Assembly: GCA_018660825.1 (NCBI GenBank)
Contig: JABJJO010000047.1
Location: 33,566-97,565 of the forward strand
Source of the DNA: Planctomycetaceae bacterium
GTDB taxonomy: Bacteria > Planctomycetota > Planctomycetia > Pirellulales > Pirellulaceae
Direction: 5' to 3'
Length of the DNA: 64,000 nt
Each line of letters begins with the position of its first letter. The first letter of the stretch is position 1. Below the pieces are notes generated by a model. The model saw nothing but the letters and a program-made list of their open reading frames with translations, was not told the DNA's origin and made no database searches. Both the position numbers and the translations under genes were made by a program. Below, in pieces: positions 59,407 to 64,000 of the stretch.

Positions 59407-60978
59407 CTATTCCAGTTCCGCCTTAGTGAGGGTAACAATAGTTTTCTTGCCCTCTACCGTTTTATAGAGGCCTGTTACGGTCACCACTTTTCCGACACAC
59501 CGATCAAATCGCAACTTGTGGTTATTCATATATGGTATGCGAATCTCTAGGTCGCTCTTATCAGAAAACCGTAATTGATAATATTCGTTGTCAGATTCAA
59601 TACTGATTCGTAATAAGCCTTTCGCGGTGAGCGTTTTTTCATCATTGCTGACGAGTCTCCAACTACCGTCATCCCGATTGGTGGGTTTGAAATTGGCCTT
59701 TTCCGTAATTCCCGAAAGTTGTTCGGTTGAATTCCCAATGCTCTTAGCGTTGGTCCCCATCATTCTCATAATGGTCAACAGTAGGTTAGCGTAAGGTTGA
59801 GATTGCGGATAACGAACGTGTCGCCCTAGATCTAATTTCCCGCCGGCACCTCCCGTTAAAATAAGTGGCAGGTCCGTCAACGAGTGATAGTCCCCATGCT
59901 TAATCCCTGAACCCCACATGATCAGAGAGTTTTCAAACAAAGTCCCACTGCCTTCTCTTATTGATTTCATCTTGTCAATCAAATACCGCAATTGTCCCGC
60001 GTGCCAGATATTGATCTTGTCATAAGCGGGAAGGACTTGTCGATTGCGAACATGATGCGATACGTGATGAAATTCAGCGTTCACGCCCATGAAGTCGTAG
60101 TGGACGCGACTGTTAGTGTTGGCAAGCATGCAGGAAACGATTCTGGTAGAATCCGTCCAGAAAGCAAGTGTGATCAAATCAAGCATGGCTTTGATTCTCT
60201 CGCCGAGATTACCCACTTCTATGTTGGGATCAAAGGTCTCAGTTGTTTTGTCCAACTGGACATCGCGACTGTTTTGTCTGGCACGTTGAATGCTTTTTTC
60301 AACATCACGTATCGAGTCGTAGTAATGCTCCAGAACCTGTTGGTCGCGTGTGCTTCCCCTGCTTGCCAAAGATGACGAAGCTTCTTGGACTCCATCTAAA
60401 ACGCTCAGCAATTCTTTCTGACGAACAGTCCGAGATTCATCCTTAAACATCGTATTGAATACAGCCTGAGGGTCATACTGCCCGCGCATGGGTTGGTCAT
60501 TCTTGTCGTACGACAAAATGTTCAGCCAGGGATGCTGTTTCCAAACATTGTCGGCCGTCAATTGCATCGACTTGATGGGCGTGTCGCTTTCGATTTGATC
60601 GGCAATCCTCTGGTCAAATGAGTACCGGTTTACACGATTACGTTGTGTACCACTCATGAACGTTGTCGGCGCATCGAGATGACTCGACGAGCCCTCATTG
60701 TCAAGATTGCCGACGACGAGAATGTCATCTTGAACGCCTGCCAGCGGCTGCAGGATTTTAGACAGCTCAAAGTCTGTTTCCGTTCCCCCGACAATGTCCC
60801 ATGCATGGGGATTAACACCACATCCCTTGTACAGCACGCACAGTCTCGGCGGAGGCGTTTCGGTGGGCTTCGCATAACTTATCGCAGGGGACATGATATC
60901 CAGCAGCGGTAATGCCACAGACATTCCCGCACCTCTTAGCATGGATCGCCGTGGGATCAGGTAGGAATTACGTCTCAT
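59407..60978 (-). CDS. DUF1552 protein with C-terminal extension
   Basis: A 523-residue protein with a leader containing IPRRSMLRGAGMSVALPLLD (Tat-like). DUF1552 stretches: RLCVLYKGCGVNPHAWDIVG, SHLDAPTTFMSGTQRNRVN, FWTDSTRIVSCMLANTNSR and NSLIMWGSGIKHGDYHSLTD. After the domain end near residue 430 there are about 90 residues, mostly predicted beta strands (GLLRISIESDNEYYQLRF; GKVVTVTGLYKTVEGKKTIV), not part of the usual family. The gene is tightly coupled to the DUF1592 gene, the usual partner. Confidence 0.92.
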   Translation of the reverse strand: MRRNSYLIPRRSMLRGAGMSVALPLLDIMSPAISYAKPTETPPPRLCVLYKGCGVNPHAWDIVGGTETDFELSKILQPLAGVQDDILVVGNLDNEGSSSHLDAPTTFMSGTQRNRVNRYSFDQRIADQIESDTPIKSMQLTADNVWKQHPWLNILSYDKNDQPMRGQYDPQAVFNTMFKDESRTVRQKELLSVLDGVQEASSSLASRGSTRDQQVLEHYYDSIRDVEKSIQRARQNSRDVQLDKTTETFDPNIEVGNLGERIKAMLDLITLAFWTDSTRIVSCMLANTNSRVHYDFMGVNAEFHHVSHHVRNRQVLPAYDKINIWHAGQLRYLIDKMKSIREGSGTLFENSLIMWGSGIKHGDYHSLTDLPLILTGGAGGKLDLGRHVRYPQSQPYANLLLTIMRMMGTNAKSIGNSTEQLSGITEKANFKPTNRDDGSWRLVSNDEKTLTAKGLLRISIESDNEYYQLRFSDKSDLEIRIPYMNNHKLRFDRCVGKVVTVTGLYKTVEGKKTIVTLTKAELE

Positions 60979-61311
60979 CGATTAATCCTTAACTTGAAAA
61001 TCTGGATCAGGGCGTGAATTGGATGGAGTAAGAAATTCCCCAGTGCGCTCAATAATTGAATTGAACTCTTGCTGCTGTTATTTAAGTATAACCAATAGCT
61101 GCGGCGACTATCAATAGATGCTACTTTTGCCGCCCGGCGGGGGGGGGGGGGCAGGCCGTAGTCACGGAACTACGAACACCTGAGCAGGTGTTACTGGGTG
61201 CTGAGGCGTCCACGAATGGCCCCATGCGGAAGGTGTAAGCTGTGGATTGTTTCAGGAAGATGGCGTTATCTTATTGGCAGATCTACTATGTTATTTTGAA
61301 AGGGTTGTACA
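60979..61311. other. intergenic region with a 13-base G run
   Basis: About 330 bases between divergent genes. CCCGGC is followed by thirteen consecutive G (61139-61151), then GCAGGCC-type GC-rich sequence, unlike the AT-rich surroundings. GAAAGGG near 61298 can serve the next gene as a ribosome site. No ORF or promoter was identified. Confidence 0.5.
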
Positions 61312-62043
61312 ATGCCGACTGACAAGTGGGGAAACCCCATTCGCGTTTGCTTACAGTGGATAACGGAACTGGATGGTCGTGCCCTCGTTGCCTGCATTAT
61401 TGGTGGGACGATTCTCACAATATTTTGGGGGTTGAGTCTCGGCGGATTAACGTTGCCCGCCATGTGTATCGTATTTGTTTTGCTCGGCAAGCGATTTTGG
61501 AAAGCGAAAACGCCGCACGAAGAATCTCCAGCGTGCGATGAAGATGGCGTCGTAGAATCTGAAGAACGAAAAAAAGAAGATCGGCGTTCGGTAGGGATAA
61601 GGTGTCTAAAAATAGTAGCTGGTTTAGCATTTCTTATTGTTATTTCGCTCTGCGTTTTTGCTCCTTATTCAACACTGTCTATAGGCATTGGTATATTGGG
61701 TCTTGGAATGTTGCCCGCCTTGTGGATCATGTTTTTTTTGCTCGGCAAGCGACTTTGGAAAGCGGAAACGCCGCACGAAGCATCTCCATCGTGTGATGAA
61801 GATGGCGTTGTAGAACCTGAAGAACGAAAAAAAGGTGATTGGCGTTCGGTAGGGATAAGGTGTCTAAGAATAGTACATGGTTTTGTATTTCTAATTGTTA
61901 TTTTGCTCTGCGTTTTTGCTCCCTATTTAACATATTCACTAGTTTTTGCGTTATTAGAGGAGATTTATTTAGCCATACTTCCCCTGTTTGAATCGATATT
62001 TGGCCCGCCTCCTTTGGAAATGGAGTTGGGCGAACGATTCTGA
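61312..62043 (+). CDS. membrane protein with internal tandem duplication
   Basis: A 243-residue protein with about five hydrophobic segments. Two halves are near copies: LLGKRFWKAKTPHEESPACD and LLGKRLWKAETPHEASPSCD, each leading through EDGVVE, EERKK and RSVGIRCL to a helix ending CVFAPY. Each half is a helix, an acidic then basic cytoplasmic loop, and another helix. The DNA repeats with a period of 258 bases. The C-terminal end (PPPLEMELGERF) is unique. No family is recognised. Confidence 0.6.
   Translation: MPTDKWGNPIRVCLQWITELDGRALVACIIGGTILTIFWGLSLGGLTLPAMCIVFVLLGKRFWKAKTPHEESPACDEDGVVESEERKKEDRRSVGIRCLKIVAGLAFLIVISLCVFAPYSTLSIGIGILGLGMLPALWIMFFLLGKRLWKAETPHEASPSCDEDGVVEPEERKKGDWRSVGIRCLRIVHGFVFLIVILLCVFAPYLTYSLVFALLEEIYLAILPLFESIFGPPPLEMELGERF
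61452..61930 (+). repeat. 258-bp tandem duplication within the gene
   Basis: GTTGCCCGCC recurs at 61452 and 61710, and TTTTGCTCGGCAAGCGA at 61478 and 61736, both 258 bases apart (86 codons). The first unit is complete; the second runs to about 61930. Differences are scattered and mostly synonymous or conservative, indicating an old but not ancient duplication under selection. Confidence 0.85.
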
Positions 62044-62290
62044 GGCTGCACATTGGGTACATCGCACGAATCACAGTATTGCCCAATTGGAAAACACACA
62101 GGCGGTGGATGAGAGCACGACGGAAGTTGACTAATTTCCTTAACCCAAAGATCCAACAGGGTTCAGTACTTCTCCCGCCCCTATTTTCCTTGCCCGGCGG
62201 CCCGGTGGTGGGGTCACAGGACTAATCCAACTCTCGACGCACTTCGCTGCAAAACAGACCAGCGACCCCCTAGGGTGAGACCGTAAATAG
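62044..62290. other. intergenic region between convergent genes
   Basis: No gene is seen. It contains CTATTTTCCTTGCCCGG followed by CGGCCCGGTGGTGGGGT (62182-62214), which resembles the sequence at 63689-63712 and may be part of a dispersed intergenic element. Confidence 0.4.
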
Positions 62291-62340
62291 AAAAAAACCG
62301 TCGCTTAGCAGTGCTGTGATAGCAAGGCTAAGCGGCGGTT
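62291..62340 (-). terminator. rho-independent terminator of the secreted-protein gene
   Basis: Read on the minus strand, AACCGCCGCTTAGC pairs with GCTAAGCGACGGTT (one wobble) around a 17-base loop and is followed by a run of T. It lies directly after the stop of the minus-strand gene ending at 62362. Confidence 0.88.
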
Positions 62341-62361
62341 GAGGGTGATGCAGGTTACGTT

Positions 62362-63165
62362 CTATTTGGCGACCACAGTTGCTTTCTTGCCGTATGTATG
62401 CGTCACCTTGACCGCATCGTCTTTTTTGGGTTCCCCGTTGGGGTATTTTGTTTTTTTATCACAATCAAACGTTTTACTTGACCCATCGTCTCCGGTGACT
62501 CGAATTTTTATAATCTTGTCATTACTGTCACGTTTGATATAGGACACTGTGCCGCGATAAGTAAAGAGTTTAGGCTTGGGTGTTTGCTTGCCAATTTCAA
62601 CATCTCCAGATTCAGAATTCATGACAGCGTCGGCCATTTCCACGAGAGATTCTTGGTCGAGTGTATCTCCATATGAATCTAGAATTGTTGTGATGACTGC
62701 GTCCAAGTTCCTATGCACCGGTTCGGGATGCACTATCAGGATTCGTTTTCGATCGAGTACCTGTTCTCCATTTAATGTGGTGGCTGCCATTACAAGTTGA
62801 TAGTGACCCAACGGAGTGCGGTGCGGGATTTGGCAGCGGATAGCCACGATGCGTCGACTGTCAGATGCGACGCGCACTAAGACGCTTCCAATATTTACCC
62901 GACTTAAATTGTTCGTGACGAGAAACATGTTCACCTTAACCCCCATCCCTCTTTTGCTGCTATTAAATAGGCCGACCTGGGCGCCAAATTGGTGTCCAGG
63001 AGTGGCTGCTACTGGGCTCCGCAGTAAGAGTGCGATGAGTTGACTATCGGGATTTAAGTCAACGGAGTCAGGTTGTTGTGCGTGCAGTGGCGCTGTGGAA
63101 AAAAATGCGCCGCAAACAGTGATCGCCAATAAACACGTGGTAGAAATTAAGATTCGTCTAATCAT
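62362..63165 (-). CDS. hypothetical secreted protein
   Basis: A 267-residue protein with a signal peptide (LISTTCLLAITVCGAFFSTA, cut near LHAQQ). The first half is a likely beta sandwich (GHQFGAQVGLFNSSKRGMGV; RRIVAIRCQIPHRTPLGHYQ), the second has a helical segment and a small basic beta domain (FTYRGTVSYIKRDSNDKIIK, KVTHTYGKKATVVAK). No family is recognised. It has a strong terminator. Confidence 0.65.
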   Translation of the reverse strand: MIRRILISTTCLLAITVCGAFFSTAPLHAQQPDSVDLNPDSQLIALLLRSPVAATPGHQFGAQVGLFNSSKRGMGVKVNMFLVTNNLSRVNIGSVLVRVASDSRRIVAIRCQIPHRTPLGHYQLVMAATTLNGEQVLDRKRILIVHPEPVHRNLDAVITTILDSYGDTLDQESLVEMADAVMNSESGDVEIGKQTPKPKLFTYRGTVSYIKRDSNDKIIKIRVTGDDGSSKTFDCDKKTKYPNGEPKKDDAVKVTHTYGKKATVVAK

Positions 63166-63768
63166 TGGTTGAAACCTTTCGAATTCCGCCCCCGGAATTT
63201 TAGTTCTTCTTAGTTACCATAGATAACGTTGCAAGTTGCATGCCAAGGTGTTTCTCAAAACGCCAGAATCTGTTAATGACGTCAAAATTTAGAAATTCGT
63301 GAGCAATGCTAACGTTATCAGAAGGTTATTTTCCAAACGTGTTCGATAATGCGCAAGCGAAATGCAACAGATTCGCATAATTGCACAGATTGGAAATGCT
63401 GTAGTTCCAATCTATTTCCATTTAAGGCTAACGCCGTTGTACGTTTACCCACTGCTTTTGTTGGCTAAAATGCAAATATAATAATCACAAATATTGGGAC
63501 TATCCATGTGTGAAATACTCACCAGTTAAATAGTATTGGGTTCATAATAAACCAACAACAAATGGCTGTTGAGCTACTCCAGCTTCCGCAGGACCTGGCC
63601 CAGGCGTAGTCATCCTCTACCTCTGCAGTTCTGCTTCTCTGTACTCTGAAAAGGTGCAGGGGGACTGCACACTGGGGCCGTTGCGGGGTATTTCCTTGCC
63701 CGGTGGTAGGGTAGGATGGGGAGGGAATGGCATCGGTATATTACTATCAGCCAAGAAGGTCCACATAC
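63166..63768. other. intergenic region with repeat-like sequences
   Basis: About 600 bases between divergent genes. GTAGTCATCCTCTACCTCTG (63606 on) matches the inter-kinase repeat-like sequence at 45611. TATTTCCTTGCCCGGTGGTA (63689 on) matches 62182-62214. The short palindromic TGCAGGGGGACTGCA lies between them. The 62-residue ORF on the minus strand lacks any motif and overlaps these repeats. AAGAAGGT at 63753 serves the next gene. Confidence 0.45.
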
Positions 63769-64000
63769 ATGTCCAAAATCAACTTCACTTGCCCGCACTG
63801 TTCACACACGATGCAACTTCCTAGCACGCTGTTAGGGAAACAGGGAAAATGTCCGTCATGCCGTTCCGTTGCAACGATTACTAACGTTCCAGACAATCCT
63901 TCTCTATCGCCTCAACAACCTCTGCAGCAACAACCTCTGCCTCAACAACCTCTGCCTCAACAACCTCTGCAGCAACAACCTCTGCAGCAACAACCTCTGC
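63769..64000 (+). CDS. zinc-ribbon protein with QQPL repeats, 3'-truncated by window edge
   Basis: An open frame that runs off the right edge and so is absent from the ORF track. The ATG follows AAGAAGGT by ten bases. The first 40 residues form a zinc ribbon (FTCPHCSHTMQL; KCPSCRSVA), as in many planctomycete membrane proteins that begin with an MJ0042-like or DUF-type zinc finger. After a short linker it enters (P/Q)QQPL pentapeptide repeats. The remainder is outside the window. Confidence 0.7.
   Translation, partial: MSKINFTCPHCSHTMQLPSTLLGKQGKCPSCRSVATITNVPDNPSLSPQQPLQQQPLPQQPLPQQPLQQQPLQQQPL
63913..64000 (+). repeat. 15-bp coding tandem repeat
   Basis: CAACAACCTCTGCAG or CAACAACCTCTGCCT recurs five times with a sixth copy cut by the edge. 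It encodes QQPL(Q/P). The two variants alternate irregularly (CAG, CCT, CCT, CAG, CAG), suggesting slippage or unequal crossing over. Confidence 0.93.

Noticed and set aside
63913-64000. Could the regular repeats at the right edge be a CRISPR array?
   Set aside because: The units are 15 bases with no spacers, in frame, and encode a pentapeptide.

Overview
This window looks like a Planctomycetota chromosome, most likely Pirellulales-like. That reading rests on gene content: several secreted DUF1501/DUF1549/DUF1553/DUF1552/DUF1592 proteins, some with CxxCH haem motifs and Tat-like leaders, a ThuA-like protein, very large Ser/Thr kinases, a DUF3179-like protein and a sialate O-acetylesterase. 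Shine-Dalgarno sequences are present before some genes and absent before others. No phage, IS transposase gene, rRNA or CRISPR array was seen. The clearest RNA gene is a class II tRNA-Ser(CGA).

Layout. 0-7 kb: the 3' part of an SGNH-like hydrolase, a Ser/Thr kinase with TPR repeats, and a minus-strand GT2 / methyltransferase / GT39-like glycosylation operon. 7-12 kb: housekeeping lipid and repair genes (fabI, a NUDIX hydrolase, a Trm112-like protein, a HIT protein, plsC, cdsA) with a possible frameshifted small gene. 12-20 kb: a sulfatase-like protein without the sulfatase active-site motif, a 1387-residue secreted glycosidase-like protein, a membrane protein, the tRNA, a secreted HExxH protein and a VOC protein.

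20.3-34.1 kb is the most coherent system: urea acquisition and hydrolysis. On the minus strand are ureF, ureG (with a His-rich leader) and a 46-residue membrane ORF that the ORF track is too coarse to list. Divergently lie a porin with its own terminator and then urtA, urtB, a urtC-urtD fusion, urtE, ureD, a ureA-ureB fusion and ureC. A full-consensus sigma-54 promoter sits 95 bases upstream of the urtA start, so nitrogen-limitation control is a strong inference. The likely flow is porin, periplasmic capture by UrtA, import by UrtB/UrtCD/UrtE, and nickel urease matured by UreD/F/G. No ureE was found. UrtB carries an unusual insertion before its last helix.

34-61 kb is planctomycete-type accessory content: an acetylesterase, a GYF_2-TM2 protein, a DUF3179-like protein, a DUF1549-DUF1501 pair, two tandem paralogous kinases (one ending in a formylglycine-enzyme-like domain) that show patchy near-identity, a ThuA-like protein, a lipoprotein, a PPC-domain protein with a second DUF1501/DUF1549 set, and a DUF1552-DUF1592 pair. 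61-64 kb has a membrane protein built from a 258-bp tandem duplication, a secreted protein with a terminator, repeat-like intergenic DNA, and a truncated zinc-ribbon protein running into 15-bp repeats at the right edge. All functional statements come from motif reading and remembered family features; no database search was run.
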